From Lactobacillaceae bacterium (GTDB lineage: Bacteria; Pseudomonadota; Alphaproteobacteria; RF32; CAG-239): a DNA stretch of 64,000 nt. How positions within the stretch are numbered: position 1 is the stretch's first letter; each line of letters starts with the position of its first letter. The position numbers were made by a program, and so were the translations under genes. Of this stretch, positions 1 to 8,728 are shown piece by piece. A model generated the notes under the pieces. The model did not search any database, was not told where the DNA came from, and was given only the letters and a program-made list of their open reading frames with translations. The stretch lies in the NCBI GenBank assembly GCA_031271345.1, contig JAISVX010000003.1, positions 103,374 through 167,373 of the forward strand, written 5' to 3'.

Positions 1-47
1 TCAGTGATGACGAATTTGTAATTCTTGATAACTCCATTGAAGAGTAG
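1..47 (+). CDS. C-terminal end of an unidentified protein (partial)
   Basis: The reading frame that begins at base 3 is open from the left edge and ends at the TAG at 45-47. It gives 14 residues, SDDEFVILDNSIEE, an acidic tail. The gene starts outside the window, so family and function cannot be given. It is followed by about 170 bases of AT-rich sequence with no clear terminator hairpin before the next gene. Confidence 0.4.
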   Translation, partial: SDDEFVILDNSIEE

Positions 48-219
48 ATTATTTCTTTGATATGCTGTATCTTATAAAAAATAAAACATCTGCCGCAAGT
101 ATCTGATTGTTTATCAGTAGTTTTTAATGAAACTAAAAAAGAACTGTATTTTTACGATTTTATTTGATATACATGAGAAGAATTTTTATTACAATGCGCA
201 AAATAGGTAATAATATATT

Positions 220-1440
220 ATGAAAGAATTTACCAAGAGGTCTAAGAAAAATATGAAGATTTCATATTCTGAAAAGAAGCCTCTGTTTTCCAATAAAGAG
301 ATTATTTTTAGGTCGGGAGGTCGAGCTAAAGTTTTCCATATATCGTCTAAGGCTCAAGTCATCTTCTTGAGCATAATGACGTTTATTGCCGTTTGGACAT
401 TCTATTCATATTATGTTTACAACAAGTCTGGAACAATCATCTCAATAAAAGACAAAGAGCTTGGGGAAACCAGAGACGCTTATGTTGATTTAATGACAGA
501 TTTTGTAACCCTTCATAAAAACATTCTTTCGGTTATAGATTCTATTGAAAAGACCGAAGCCAAAAATAACCGCGAGCTTGAGCTTTACAGAAATCAGGCG
601 CTGGTTGTCGAAGACAAAATCAAGCAGATTACCGAAGAGGTTGACTGGGCTGATAACGGAGTTATTAACGAAAAAGCCAATATAAGCGAAGCTCTTCTGC
701 AAAGGGATATTGCGACATCTGAACGCGATGTTTTGAAAAAACAGCTTAAAGACCTTGTGGAAGATGTTGAAGAGATTAAAAAAGCCGAGTTTGAAATCTT
801 AAAAAGGGTAGAGCAGGTTGCGGGCGGCGAAGTTAACAAAATAAAAAATGCTATAAGCACAATTAACAAGCCGTTGAAATCAAAATCTTTATATTTCAAT
901 CCGTTAAATAAAAAAACTGATGGCAAAGGCGGTCCGTTTGTTCCCGCTTCCCAAAAAGTAAAAGATAAAAAGCTAGATGATAAACTTTCTTCAGCCATGA
1001 GCAATCTTGACGACTGGGAGTATTATAAGGAAGTGGTTCAATATGTGCCTATTGGCAAGCCGGTGTGGAGCTATTGGATTTCTTCAAAATTTGGAACAAG
1101 AAATGATCCGTTCAAGAACTCTCAGGCAATTCATAAGGGAATAGATTTAGCCAGCCGTACAGGCAATAAGGTTAAAATTATGGCAAAAGGCAAAGTTAAA
1201 ACAGCGGAAGTTAACAAAACTTACGGCAATTTAATAGTTGTTGATCATGGAAACGGTTTTGAGACTAAATATGCTCACCTGCATAAAATGTATGTAAAAA
1301 AAGGCGATATGGTTGAAGCTGACGCCGCTATAGGAGAAGTAGGAAGCACAGGACGCTCTACCGGTCCCCACTTGCACTATGAAATATTATATAGAGGTCA
1401 TCCTGTTGATCCTCTGCCATTTATAAAAACCAAACTTTGA
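220..1440 (+). CDS. Membrane-anchored M23 (LytM) peptidoglycan peptidase with coiled coil
   Basis: This 406-residue protein has a basic cytoplasmic N-terminus, one membrane helix at about residues 44-66, a long charged coiled-coil stretch at about 110-215, and a C-terminal M23/LytM metallopeptidase domain. The zinc and catalytic motifs are intact: H305-x3-D309 in HKGIDLA, and H384-x-H386 in GPHLHYE. Enzymes with this layout cut peptide cross-links of peptidoglycan in the periplasm. The bactofilin gene follows after 10 bases and is probably co-transcribed. Known bactofilin/M23 pairs act together in cell shape, so a local shape or morphogenesis role is inferred. The start lies behind only a weak AGGTAA-like ribosome site. 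Confidence 0.9.
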   Translation: MKEFTKRSKKNMKISYSEKKPLFSNKEIIFRSGGRAKVFHISSKAQVIFLSIMTFIAVWTFYSYYVYNKSGTIISIKDKELGETRDAYVDLMTDFVTLHKNILSVIDSIEKTEAKNNRELELYRNQALVVEDKIKQITEEVDWADNGVINEKANISEALLQRDIATSERDVLKKQLKDLVEDVEEIKKAEFEILKRVEQVAGGEVNKIKNAISTINKPLKSKSLYFNPLNKKTDGKGGPFVPASQKVKDKKLDDKLSSAMSNLDDWEYYKEVVQYVPIGKPVWSYWISSKFGTRNDPFKNSQAIHKGIDLASRTGNKVKIMAKGKVKTAEVNKTYGNLIVVDHGNGFETKYAHLHKMYVKKGDMVEADAAIGEVGSTGRSTGPHLHYEILYRGHPVDPLPFIKTKL

Positions 1441-1450
1441 GGATGTAGAA

Positions 1451-1873
1451 ATGAAAAATTTGAAAAGAATGTTATATCTTAAATTTGCGAGAAGAATGAG
1501 TAAAAGCGCTTCTGAGAATGTTCCGGTTCCAAGTATTATAAGCAACAATACAAAAATTATCGGCGACATTTCAAGCAGCGGCATTCTTCATATCGACGGC
1601 AGAGTTGAAGGGGATATTCTTTGCGAAGAGCTGGTTATTGGGGTTAAGGGGCTTATAGCGGGTTCGATAACTGCAAATAATCTTCAGATTTATGGTACGC
1701 TGCAAGGCAAGGCAACGGTTGACAGCTTGTTTATCGCCAAGACAGCGAAGCTTATCGGCGATGCCAGCCATTCGTCTATTGCCATTGAGCCGGGAGCATA
1801 TATTGACGGTCACTGTACTCACAACGGAGACAGAAAAAGACCTGATGATTTATTGTCGGCAGCCGATAAATAG
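1451..1873 (+). CDS. Bactofilin (polymer-forming cytoskeletal protein)
   Basis: A 140-residue protein whose centre, about residues 30-120, is the bactofilin (formerly DUF583) right-handed beta-helix. It shows the repeated short hydrophobic/glycine pattern of that fold, such as IDGRVEGDI, VKGLIAGSI and IYGTLQGKA. The N-terminal 25 residues are basic and could touch the membrane, and the C-terminus is a short disordered tail. Bactofilins polymerise without nucleotide and recruit cell-wall enzymes. A GAGG ribosome site overlaps the stop of the preceding M23 peptidase gene, which supports translational coupling. Length is normal for the family. Confidence 0.93.
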   Translation: MKNLKRMLYLKFARRMSKSASENVPVPSIISNNTKIIGDISSSGILHIDGRVEGDILCEELVIGVKGLIAGSITANNLQIYGTLQGKATVDSLFIAKTAKLIGDASHSSIAIEPGAYIDGHCTHNGDRKRPDDLLSAADK

Positions 1874-1934
1874 CCAAAAGAAAGAAAATAGTTCTTTTAA
1901 CGGTTTCAAGATTTTTTAATAAAGGTATATTGGA

Positions 1935-2423
1935 ATGGCAAAAAAGGCTAAAAAAGCATTTTTTATCACCACTGGACAAGTGGCTCAAAACCGCAGAGCA
2001 AACTTTGATTATGAAATATCGGAGAAGTTTGTCGCCGGATTGGAGTTAAAAGGCACAGAGGTCAAGTCTTTGCGCCTTGGTCACGCCAATATTAACGACG
2101 CGTACGGCGTTGAGAAAAACGGCGAAATTTATATTTCTAATATGTATATTGCCGAATATTCAAATAAAGGCTACGAAAGCCACGAAGAAAAAAGAGATAG
2201 AAAGCTGCTTTTAAATAAAAAAGAAATAAAAAATATTATGGGTGAGCTGTCCAAAAAGGGCGCGACTTTAGTTGCCATGAGTTTATTCTTTAATGATAAA
2301 GGGCTGGCAAAACTTGAGGTTGGTCTCGGTCGCGGCAAAAAACTGTATGACAAGCGCGAAACCGAAAAAGAACGCAATTGGCAGAGAGATAAGCAGCGTA
2401 TCTTAAACAACGCGAATCACTAA
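1935..2423 (+). CDS. smpB: SmpB, tmRNA-binding protein
   Basis: The 162-residue protein matches SmpB throughout. It has the family opening QNRRANFDYEI, the core GLELKGTEVKSLR and the lysine/arginine-rich C-terminal tail (YDKRETEKERNWQRDKQR). SmpB binds tmRNA (ssrA) and guides it into stalled ribosomes for trans-translation. The tmRNA gene itself is not in this window. The stop overlaps the stop of the convergent Nudix gene by four bases, leaving no space for a terminator between them. Confidence 0.97.
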   Translation: MAKKAKKAFFITTGQVAQNRRANFDYEISEKFVAGLELKGTEVKSLRLGHANINDAYGVEKNGEIYISNMYIAEYSNKGYESHEEKRDRKLLLNKKEIKNIMGELSKKGATLVAMSLFFNDKGLAKLEVGLGRGKKLYDKRETEKERNWQRDKQRILNNANH

Positions 2424-3055
2424 TCTTTATATTTTTTGTTTTTTTCCCGCAAAAACTGCCTGCCCAGGCGGAAATCCATGACTTTTTCATAGATTCTCTT
2501 GTTGTAATGGCTGTTATGCGGGTTGTCTTTTATCACAGAGTTATTCGGGTCGAATTTCATATCCCGCCACTCTTCCATTGAAATCCATTTTATATCAAAT
2601 CCTTCGTCAGGAGCTACTTTAGGAACGCAGTTTTCTGGAATCTGCACCAGAAATGCCGCGTCATAGATAAGATGTTGTGGAATGGTTGTGCCGTTTTTAA
2701 CGTGTTCTCCGAAGCTCCAGATTACAAAATCAATCGGTTTGCCGCTTAGAAGTTTTCCATCAAGATGTCCTTCTTCTTTTAATTCCGTAAGTGCGACTTC
2801 TGCCAGATTTGGGTTATTATCGGCATGTCCGCCGAACTGTTTGTAAAAATCATGCAGAATATGGTGCATAACCAGAACTTTGGTCATATCTTCGTTAACA
2901 ACAATGCAGGAAGCGGTAATGCATCCGCTGCCGTCATTTGAACGTTCATAGATGTTTTCTTTATGCGAGGTAAAATGCCGCAGTCTGGCAATATGCTTGT
3001 TTTCCAAGGCATCATAAGGTTTATATTCATTTATGAGAAAATCAATTTCATTCAT
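2420..3055 (-). CDS. Nudix hydrolase with atypical Nudix box
   Basis: A 211-residue protein with a Nudix fold at about residues 45-160. The box aligns without gaps to G-x5-E-x7-R-E-U-x-E-E-x-G-U, but the first Glu is Pro, the Arg is Thr and the final Gly is His (GGHADNNP...TELKEEGHL). The metal-binding Glu residues of ELKEE remain. Nudix enzymes hydrolyse nucleoside diphosphates linked to another group; the substrate here is unknown. It converges on smpB with a four-base overlap of the two stop codons. It may be transcribed together with the S41 gene just upstream (38-base gap). Confidence 0.85.
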   Translation of the reverse strand: MNEIDFLINEYKPYDALENKHIARLRHFTSHKENIYERSNDGSGCITASCIVVNEDMTKVLVMHHILHDFYKQFGGHADNNPNLAEVALTELKEEGHLDGKLLSGKPIDFVIWSFGEHVKNGTTIPQHLIYDAAFLVQIPENCVPKVAPDEGFDIKWISMEEWRDMKFDPNNSVIKDNPHNSHYNKRIYEKVMDFRLGRQFLREKNKKYKD

Positions 3056-3093
3056 TTTGTTTTTTGCCTTAGCTTATGGTAAAACGCAGAAAA

Positions 3094-4527
3094 TTAGCCG
3101 CCGTTGGCTTTTTTGCTCATAATTTTTTTGTTTAGCATTTGTTCAGCGGCGTTGTCGCTGCTGTTGTGCCGTGTGTTTTCCTGCTGCATGCCGGTTTCAA
3201 TTCCGCTTTGTTTAACAATGAAGTTCCATTTTTTTTCACCGTTTAGTGCCTTATAAAGATTTTCTACGACAGACTTATCCACTCCTTGTCTTAAAGCTCT
3301 TACATACTGGGCGCCGGTAATTGAAATTTGGTCTTCTTTTGGCTCTGAAGATTTTTCGGGAACATGAGCGTTAATTCTATTGTTTGCATCTTCATTAATG
3401 TTTGCGATATTTTCCAAAGCATAATCAAAAGCGTCTTTGCCGGCAGTGTTTATATCGGGAGCGAAGCCTTTTGTTTCTTCAAAACCGCTGCTTTTTGGCA
3501 TGGATAAATGTTTTGTCGCTATTTTAACATTATATCCGCAAGGCAGAGGGTAAGAATTTTCTCCAGAGACTTCCTCATAACATCCAGATGTATTTTCTCC
3601 AATGAGCGTTACGCCCGGATGATTTCTGAGCATTGCGCAGGTTGATTCGGCAGCGGAGCCGGTGTTTCTGTCGATTAAAACCGAAATAGGCTTTTTATAC
3701 CCGCCGCTTTCAAAAGCAGGGTAGGTTTCTTCATAGTTTTTCATATCGAAAACAGTAATGTTTTCACCCGTATACGCATCATTTGCAAGTCTTTGATTAA
3801 ATTCGTCTTTCGATAATTCGCCGTTCAGACAACGTAAGGCGTCGGCTTGTTTGGTATCTCTGTACGAAGCGGTTTCGCATGGCTGAACCTCGTTGCCGTA
3901 AAGAGTGCTGCTGACAAACTCAAATCCCAAAGCAGAGCCGCCTCCATTTCCTCTTATGTCAACTATCAGGCTGTCAAATTTCTCCGAGCCGTCGGGATTA
4001 AATATATGGCTTTTAAGCTCTTTGCTGAAATCCATTAATTCTTCGATATTATATATTCCCGATTTCGGCAAAGCAATTATGCCGATTTTTTGTCCGTTTT
4101 CTTCGCGGCTTGAAAGTTCGTACCTTTTTTCTGCGTTCTCAGCGATGTTTTGACCGACGTTTCCGTTTGTATGTTTATAAAAAGGGTTGTTTCCGTCAGA
4201 GTTGCTCAATACAAGGTGCTTATCTGGAAGCGCTTTGAAAGAAGCGTCGACAATTCTCATCAACTCGGATGCTTTAACAAGTTCTGGAGCATTGTTGTAT
4301 ATTTTTTCGATTCTTTCTTCGAAAAGTTTTTTTGAAGCCTCGTCAAAATTGGTATATCCGGCGTGTCCTTCAGAAATCATGCAGGCAATTATGCTCAGGC
4401 TTTTCCTTTGTTCTTTTTTGGTCAGAAACCTGTCTTTTTGCGGTCTTTTATCGTCAGAATCAAATAGGGAGGCTTCTGCATGACCCCACCCTTCATTAAC
4501 GATTTCACTAAAGCTGGCTTTTTTCAT
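3094..4527 (-). CDS. S41-family serine peptidase without signal peptide
   Basis: This 477-residue protein carries the C-terminal-processing-peptidase (S41) core at about residues 160-370. Visible marks are the DIRGNGGG turn, the nucleophile Ser in RNTGSAAEST and the GENTSGC strand. The usual CtpA catalytic Lys of GKG is absent, so it fits the S41 branch resembling tricorn/IRBP proteins rather than CtpA. No PDZ domain, signal peptide or membrane helix is seen, so a cytoplasmic location, or export by a non-Sec route, is implied. The last 85 residues are a polar low-complexity tail ending in basic residues. A GGAAAG ribosome site precedes the ATG. Its substrate is unknown. Confidence 0.85.
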   Translation of the reverse strand: MKKASFSEIVNEGWGHAEASLFDSDDKRPQKDRFLTKKEQRKSLSIIACMISEGHAGYTNFDEASKKLFEERIEKIYNNAPELVKASELMRIVDASFKALPDKHLVLSNSDGNNPFYKHTNGNVGQNIAENAEKRYELSSREENGQKIGIIALPKSGIYNIEELMDFSKELKSHIFNPDGSEKFDSLIVDIRGNGGGSALGFEFVSSTLYGNEVQPCETASYRDTKQADALRCLNGELSKDEFNQRLANDAYTGENITVFDMKNYEETYPAFESGGYKKPISVLIDRNTGSAAESTCAMLRNHPGVTLIGENTSGCYEEVSGENSYPLPCGYNVKIATKHLSMPKSSGFEETKGFAPDINTAGKDAFDYALENIANINEDANNRINAHVPEKSSEPKEDQISITGAQYVRALRQGVDKSVVENLYKALNGEKKWNFIVKQSGIETGMQQENTRHNSSDNAAEQMLNKKIMSKKANGG

Positions 4528-4610
4528 AATCTTTCCGCGTTGTTTTTTTATAAGATTAGTCTAACATTATTTTTTGACAAAAACAATATTTTTTAGACAT
4601 ATTTTTTATT

Positions 4611-5066
4611 TTATGTTCTTTTTTTCTTAAAAAACTTTTTTAGTATCTCGGAACATTCTTTTTCCATAATGCCGCCAAAGATGTTTGGTTTATGGTGGCA
4701 AGTTGAAGCTTCGTAAAATTTTACGCCGTTTTCCACGGCTCCGCCTTTTTCATCATACGCCCCGAAATATAAATTTTCTATACGGGAGAAAGATATTGCG
4801 CCGGCGCACATCGTGCATGGTTCCAAAGTCACGTATAAATCCATTCCGCGCAGGCGGTTTGCGGCAAGCTTTTGGCATGCTTCATTTATCGCGAGCATTT
4901 CGGCATGGGCGGTCGCGCATAAGCTGTGCTGGCTTAGATTATATGCTTCGCTTATGATTTCCCCGGTAGTATTATCGACAACAACCGCGCCGATGGGGAC
5001 TTCGTCGTTGTCGAACGCTTGTCGGGCTAGTTCTAAGGCTCTTTTCATGTATTTATTGCCGGTCAT
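4611..5066 (-). CDS. tadA: tRNA-specific adenosine deaminase TadA
   Basis: A cytidine-deaminase-fold enzyme of 151 residues. The zinc ligands and catalytic Glu are present: H54-A-E56 and P83-C84-T-M-C87. TadA converts A34 to inosine in tRNA-Arg(ACG). The ATG at 5066 is preferred over an in-frame ATG at 5081 because AAAAGG lies six bases before it, while 5081 has no ribosome site. It is divergent from the pseudouridine synthase and rsmD genes, an arrangement common in alphaproteobacteria. A guanine or cytosine deaminase is less likely given the TadA-like C-terminal region. Confidence 0.93.
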   Translation of the reverse strand: MTGNKYMKRALELARQAFDNDEVPIGAVVVDNTTGEIISEAYNLSQHSLCATAHAEMLAINEACQKLAANRLRGMDLYVTLEPCTMCAGAISFSRIENLYFGAYDEKGGAVENGVKFYEASTCHHKPNIFGGIMEKECSEILKKFFKKKRT

Positions 5067-5133
5067 AATTTTCCTTTTCATTATGAATAATTTATATTAC
5101 TATGCGGACAAATAAACAAGAAAGATTTATGTC

Positions 5134-5859
5134 ATGAGTGAGAGAATAGCAAAATTTATTGCCCGTTCAGGCGTTTGCTCAAGAAGAAAAGCCGAAGAAC
5201 TGATTTTACAGCAGCGCGTTACCGTAAATGGCGAAACAGTTATTTCTCCGGCGTTTAATATTGAGGGAAACGAAGTTGTTAAAATTGACGGCGAGAAACT
5301 GGCTCAGGCAGAGCAGACAAGGGTGTGGCTTTATTATAAACCTGTTGGTCTGGTTACAACTCATAAGGACGACAAGGGGCGTCCCACAGTGTTTGAAAAC
5401 CTTCCCGAAAACATGCCGAGAGTTATTTCTGTCGGACGTCTTGACCTAAACTCCGAAGGCTTGTTGATATTAACCAATAATGGCGATTTATCGCGTAAAT
5501 TGGAGCTTCCTGAAAATGGCTGGTCGCGCCGATATAAAGTTAAGGTTCATGGAAAAATTGTAAAAAGCAAGATAGAAGAACTTGAAAAAGGCGTTACTAT
5601 CGAGGGGATAAAATATGCTCCTGCTAAGATAGAAACAGATGTTGAAAAAGGTTCTAACTCGTGGTTTACAATCACTTTGAAAGAAGGAAAAAACCGAGAG
5701 GTCCGCAATCTGATGAAGTATGCAGGTTTGGATGTGGCTCGTCTTATCCGCATTTCTTACGGACCTTTCCAGTTGGGAAACATGAAAAAAGGCGAGGTTA
5801 GGGAAGTCAACAATAAAACCTTAAAAGAACAATTGGGAAGCAAGTTTATAACGAATTAA
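5134..5859 (+). CDS. rluB: RsuA/RluB-family rRNA pseudouridine synthase
   Basis: A 241-residue protein with an N-terminal S4 RNA-binding domain (about residues 1-60, including RSGVCSRRKAEELI) and a TruB/RsuA-type catalytic domain. The catalytic Asp sits in GRLDLNSEGLL and a conserved basic loop follows (EGKNREVRNLM). The family isomerises specific uridines of rRNA. RluB (23S U2605) is the most likely member by context, but RsuA, RluE and RluF share all the motifs seen. The rsmD gene follows 17 bases later. Confidence 0.9.
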   Translation: MSERIAKFIARSGVCSRRKAEELILQQRVTVNGETVISPAFNIEGNEVVKIDGEKLAQAEQTRVWLYYKPVGLVTTHKDDKGRPTVFENLPENMPRVISVGRLDLNSEGLLILTNNGDLSRKLELPENGWSRRYKVKVHGKIVKSKIEELEKGVTIEGIKYAPAKIETDVEKGSNSWFTITLKEGKNREVRNLMKYAGLDVARLIRISYGPFQLGNMKKGEVREVNNKTLKEQLGSKFITN

Positions 5860-5876
5860 ATGGAATCTGACTGAAT

Positions 5877-6419
5877 ATGAGAATAATTGCCGGCGCGTAT
5901 AGGGGAAAAAATCTTAATGCCCCCGCTTCAAATGATGTCCGCCCAACTTCGGACAGAGCCAGAGAGGCTGTGTATAATATTTTAACCTCAAAAATTGATA
6001 ATGACTGGGAAAACTATAGTTTGTTGGATGTTTTTGCAGGTACTGGAGCATTTGGTCTGGAAGCAATATCAAGAGGGGCGAAAGAGGTTTGTCTTCTTGA
6101 TAAAGATACTGCGCTGGCAGCTAAAAATGCCAGCCTGTTTCCCAAGGAGCAGTCCAAAATCAAAATTGTCAAAGCAGACGCGTTAAACCTTCCAGTATCG
6201 CATTCAAAATATGATATGGTTTTTCTTGACGCTCCATATCAAAGAGATATGAGTGCAAAAGCTCTTGAAGAACTAAAAAACAAGGGATGGTTTCAAAAAG
6301 GCGCGCTTTGTATCATTGAATTGGAGAAAAAAGAAGATTTTATTTTACCGGCAAACTTTGAGGAAGTTGATAACCGAAAATATGGAATAGCCAGATTTAT
6401 CTTTGCGCAGGTATTATAA
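5877..6419 (+). CDS. rsmD: 16S rRNA (guanine966-N2)-methyltransferase RsmD
   Basis: A 180-residue class I methyltransferase. The N-terminus MRIIAGAYRGK and RPTSDRAREAVYNIL are typical of RsmD. The SAM-binding loop is DVFAGTGAFGLEA and the catalytic motif is LDAPY, in place of the common DPPF/Y. It methylates the N2 of G966 in 16S rRNA during small-subunit assembly. It is probably in one transcript with the upstream pseudouridine synthase gene and ends at a strong hairpin shared with the convergent plsC gene. Confidence 0.95.
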   Translation: MRIIAGAYRGKNLNAPASNDVRPTSDRAREAVYNILTSKIDNDWENYSLLDVFAGTGAFGLEAISRGAKEVCLLDKDTALAAKNASLFPKEQSKIKIVKADALNLPVSHSKYDMVFLDAPYQRDMSAKALEELKNKGWFQKGALCIIELEKKEDFILPANFEEVDNRKYGIARFIFAQVL

Positions 6420-6445
6420 AAAAGCCCTCGGTAACGAGGGCTTTT
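6420..6445 (+). terminator. Bidirectional rho-independent terminator
   Basis: A perfect 11-base-pair stem (arms 6420-6430 and 6435-6445) closes on a GTAA loop, with A and T runs at its two ends. It lies between rsmD (plus) and plsC (minus) and can end both transcripts. Confidence 0.9.
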
Positions 6446-6448
6446 AGG

Positions 6449-7219
6449 TTATTCTTTTTCTGCGGCTGCCGCGGCATAAGGATAGTTTTTTATTGTCTCC
6501 GCATTTAGCTCCGAGCATTTAACCTCAATTATATTTTGCAGTTCGGCAATAAATTCTCTTTTATCAAGATTACGCTCAATCGGCTTCATAAATTCAAAAA
6601 TAACTTTTCCCGGATACCTTAAAAATGAATGTTTTTTCCAGAAAAAGCCGGTGTTCAGTGCGACTGGTATAACCGGGGCATCGACATTTTGATATATAAA
6701 AGCAATTCCTGGTTTATATTCTTTGCATGAACCGGGTTTTGTTCTCGTGCCTTCGGGAAAAATGATTATTGAGCGTCCTTCATTTATGAAATCTTTTGAT
6801 ATATCCAGCATCTTTTTCATTGCGGCGCTGCCTCCGCTTCTATCTACGGGAATGGAGCCATAAGCCGCGACAGCCCAGCCAAAGAAAGGAACGTAAGAAA
6901 GTTCTTTTTTGAATATAAATGTCGCGCCTTTTTTTATTATGGAAGTTAAAAAGTATGTTTCCATAGCGGATTGGTGCTTTGAAGCGTATATGGCTCCGCC
7001 TTTTGCAATATTTTGTTTTCCTCTTATCTCAATTTTAAGACCGCAGACAGCCCAAAGCAGCACTCTAAAAAACGGCATTATGCAGTCATTCCATGCAAAT
7101 CCCACCCATTTATATGGAACAAACCATCCGAAAGTTGATGTCAGCGCTAAAAAAACAAAAGCTAGCGGATAGTATAAAATATTAAAAATTAAAGACCTTA
7201 TGATTACTAGTACTAACAT
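6449..7219 (-). CDS. plsC: 1-acyl-sn-glycerol-3-phosphate acyltransferase
   Basis: A 256-residue PlsC-type enzyme that adds the second acyl chain to lysophosphatidate at the inner membrane. It has N-terminal hydrophobic helices, the acyltransferase motif H82-x4-E87 (KHQSAMET, where the HX4D Asp is Glu as often seen in this subgroup), a GSIPVDRS block and FPEGTR at 154-159. It starts two bases after the YdcF-like gene, behind a GGAAACG ribosome site, as the last gene of the ftsE-ftsX-ydcF-plsC unit. Confidence 0.93.
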   Translation of the reverse strand: MLVLVIIRSLIFNILYYPLAFVFLALTSTFGWFVPYKWVGFAWNDCIMPFFRVLLWAVCGLKIEIRGKQNIAKGGAIYASKHQSAMETYFLTSIIKKGATFIFKKELSYVPFFGWAVAAYGSIPVDRSGGSAAMKKMLDISKDFINEGRSIIIFPEGTRTKPGSCKEYKPGIAFIYQNVDAPVIPVALNTGFFWKKHSFLRYPGKVIFEFMKPIERNLDKREFIAELQNIIEVKCSELNAETIKNYPYAAAAAEKE

Positions 7220-7221
7220 GG

Positions 7222-7800
7222 CTAATCGTTTCCTAAAATTTTGTTAAAACAGTTCTTTATGTAAGAAAATAAAAATTTATTATATTCCGAAGCGATAAAA
7301 TTGAAGCTGCCCCAGCTTTTCCACCATTTCTTTTGAACATTGTCCGAGAATACGGGATGAATTATGATTTTTACATCATTGTTTTTGGTTTTTAACTCTT
7401 CAATGCTTCTAGGCATGTGATAATTTGATGTGACAAGCCTTATTGAAGATATTTCGTTTTTCACTATCCAATTATTGACTTCAATCGCGTTTTCAAACGT
7501 GTTATGAGCCTCCTGACCAATTTCTATATTGTCGCTTACCTCATCCGGGCTGATTATCTCTTCCAAAGAAGCCTCTTTTGATACTCCGGATATAAATAAC
7601 TTATCCGCCAGTCCGTCATTAAACAATTTTTGAGCTTCGTCAATTCTGTTTTTTCCGCCGGTTAAAACGACTATGGCGTCCGTTTTTTCATTATTGTTTT
7701 TAAACATATATATCCTGTTGTTAAAGGCCATAAAGCCCCCAAACCATAGAACAGCCGTTAACATTATAATGAATATCGCAGTTTTTATTAGTTCCTTCAT
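7222..7800 (-). CDS. YdcF/ElyC-like DUF218 membrane protein
   Basis: A 192-residue protein with one N-terminal membrane helix (about residues 8-26) and a DUF218 domain. Family marks are DAIVVLTGGKNRI near the start and the LVTSNYHMPRS motif. DUF218 members such as ElyC and SanA influence envelope integrity; the enzymatic reaction is unclear. The AGGAAG ribosome site overlaps the ftsX stop region, which supports an operon. The ftsE-ftsX-DUF218-plsC order recurs in alphaproteobacteria. Confidence 0.9.
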   Translation of the reverse strand: MKELIKTAIFIIMLTAVLWFGGFMAFNNRIYMFKNNNEKTDAIVVLTGGKNRIDEAQKLFNDGLADKLFISGVSKEASLEEIISPDEVSDNIEIGQEAHNTFENAIEVNNWIVKNEISSIRLVTSNYHMPRSIEELKTKNNDVKIIIHPVFSDNVQKKWWKSWGSFNFIASEYNKFLFSYIKNCFNKILGND

Positions 7801-7810
7801 CTTAAGCTTC

Positions 7811-8728
7811 CTACATAGTTTTTTCTAAAGTTCTTTTGACTGTATAATAAGCCGTTACCATTGCAATCATAGTATAAAACACTGGTATTGAAGCAATCGC
7901 CGCCCACGAATATTCGGTTAAATGGGCTTCGCTTATTATTCCTCCTTCTATGGCTTCGGATAGTTTTGAAATCATAAATATAGTCGGAATGGCAAAAGCA
8001 ACGCCGAGAGCGCCGCCAATAAAGGCGATTACGCCGGTTCTTCTAGAAAACTGCTTGGCGATGTAAGTGTCTTTTGCTCCCATAATATGCAGAATATTTA
8101 TTACGTATCTGTGAAGTCCGAGGCTGGTCTGGGTGGCGTATACGATGGCGCCGGAGGTGATTGCAAAAACCAATGACAAAGCCACAAGCGCAAGGTTTCT
8201 TAAGCCGTCGGCAAAACCAATGAGCTTGGACAGCCACAGCTTATGGCTGTCAAGAGATGCCTGGGAAGAAATTTCTGATATTTTCTCGGACAAACCCATA
8301 AAATCTATTTTGGCATTTTTATTAAGCTTTACATCAAGAAGTCGTGGTATCGGAAGCTGATTCAAGTCAACGCTGTCTCCGAGCCATGGCTGCAAAAGTT
8401 TTTGGAGTTGTTTTTCTTCAAGAGGTTTAACATCCTCAACGCCTTCGACGTTTAAAAGATATTCCATAGTTTTATTTTGATGAACCAGGGTTTCTTCCAG
8501 AGCTTTGCCCTGGTCGATGTTGTTTACGGGCATAATTTGCACCGTTAATGCGCCGAGTATGCTGTCGCTCCAGTTTGAAAGCATAGAATTAATGGCGAGA
8601 ACTCCGGCGAGAGTGATGGCGAAAAGGAAAACGGCAATAGAAATCATTACCTCAAGAAACAATCCTGAACTGTCGCCTTTTAATGAGATTTCGTTTTTAT
8701 TTCTCTTTTTTGACTTAGTCTTTTTCAT
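7811..8728 (-). CDS. ftsX: Cell division protein FtsX
   Basis: FtsX-like permease of about 305 residues. It has a basic cytoplasmic N-terminus, a first membrane helix (FLEVMISIAVFLFAITLAG), a large periplasmic loop and three further helices towards the C-terminus, the usual FtsX topology. With FtsE it forms an ABC-type complex that controls septal peptidoglycan hydrolases. The ATG at 8728 is chosen because a GGA lies eight bases before it and the overlap with ftsE is then 14 bases. An in-frame ATG at 8752 would add eight residues and has no ribosome site. Confidence 0.9.
   Translation of the reverse strand: MKKTKSKKRNKNEISLKGDSSGLFLEVMISIAVFLFAITLAGVLAINSMLSNWSDSILGALTVQIMPVNNIDQGKALEETLVHQNKTMEYLLNVEGVEDVKPLEEKQLQKLLQPWLGDSVDLNQLPIPRLLDVKLNKNAKIDFMGLSEKISEISSQASLDSHKLWLSKLIGFADGLRNLALVALSLVFAITSGAIVYATQTSLGLHRYVINILHIMGAKDTYIAKQFSRRTGVIAFIGGALGVAFAIPTIFMISKLSEAIEGGIISEAHLTEYSWAAIASIPVFYTMIAMVTAYYTVKRTLEKTM

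Noticed and set aside
5102..5117. A shared GCGGACAAATAAA sequence at about 5104 and 26594.
   Set aside because: Only two copies in an AT-rich genome, in different contexts; it may be chance or a common promoter-like stretch.
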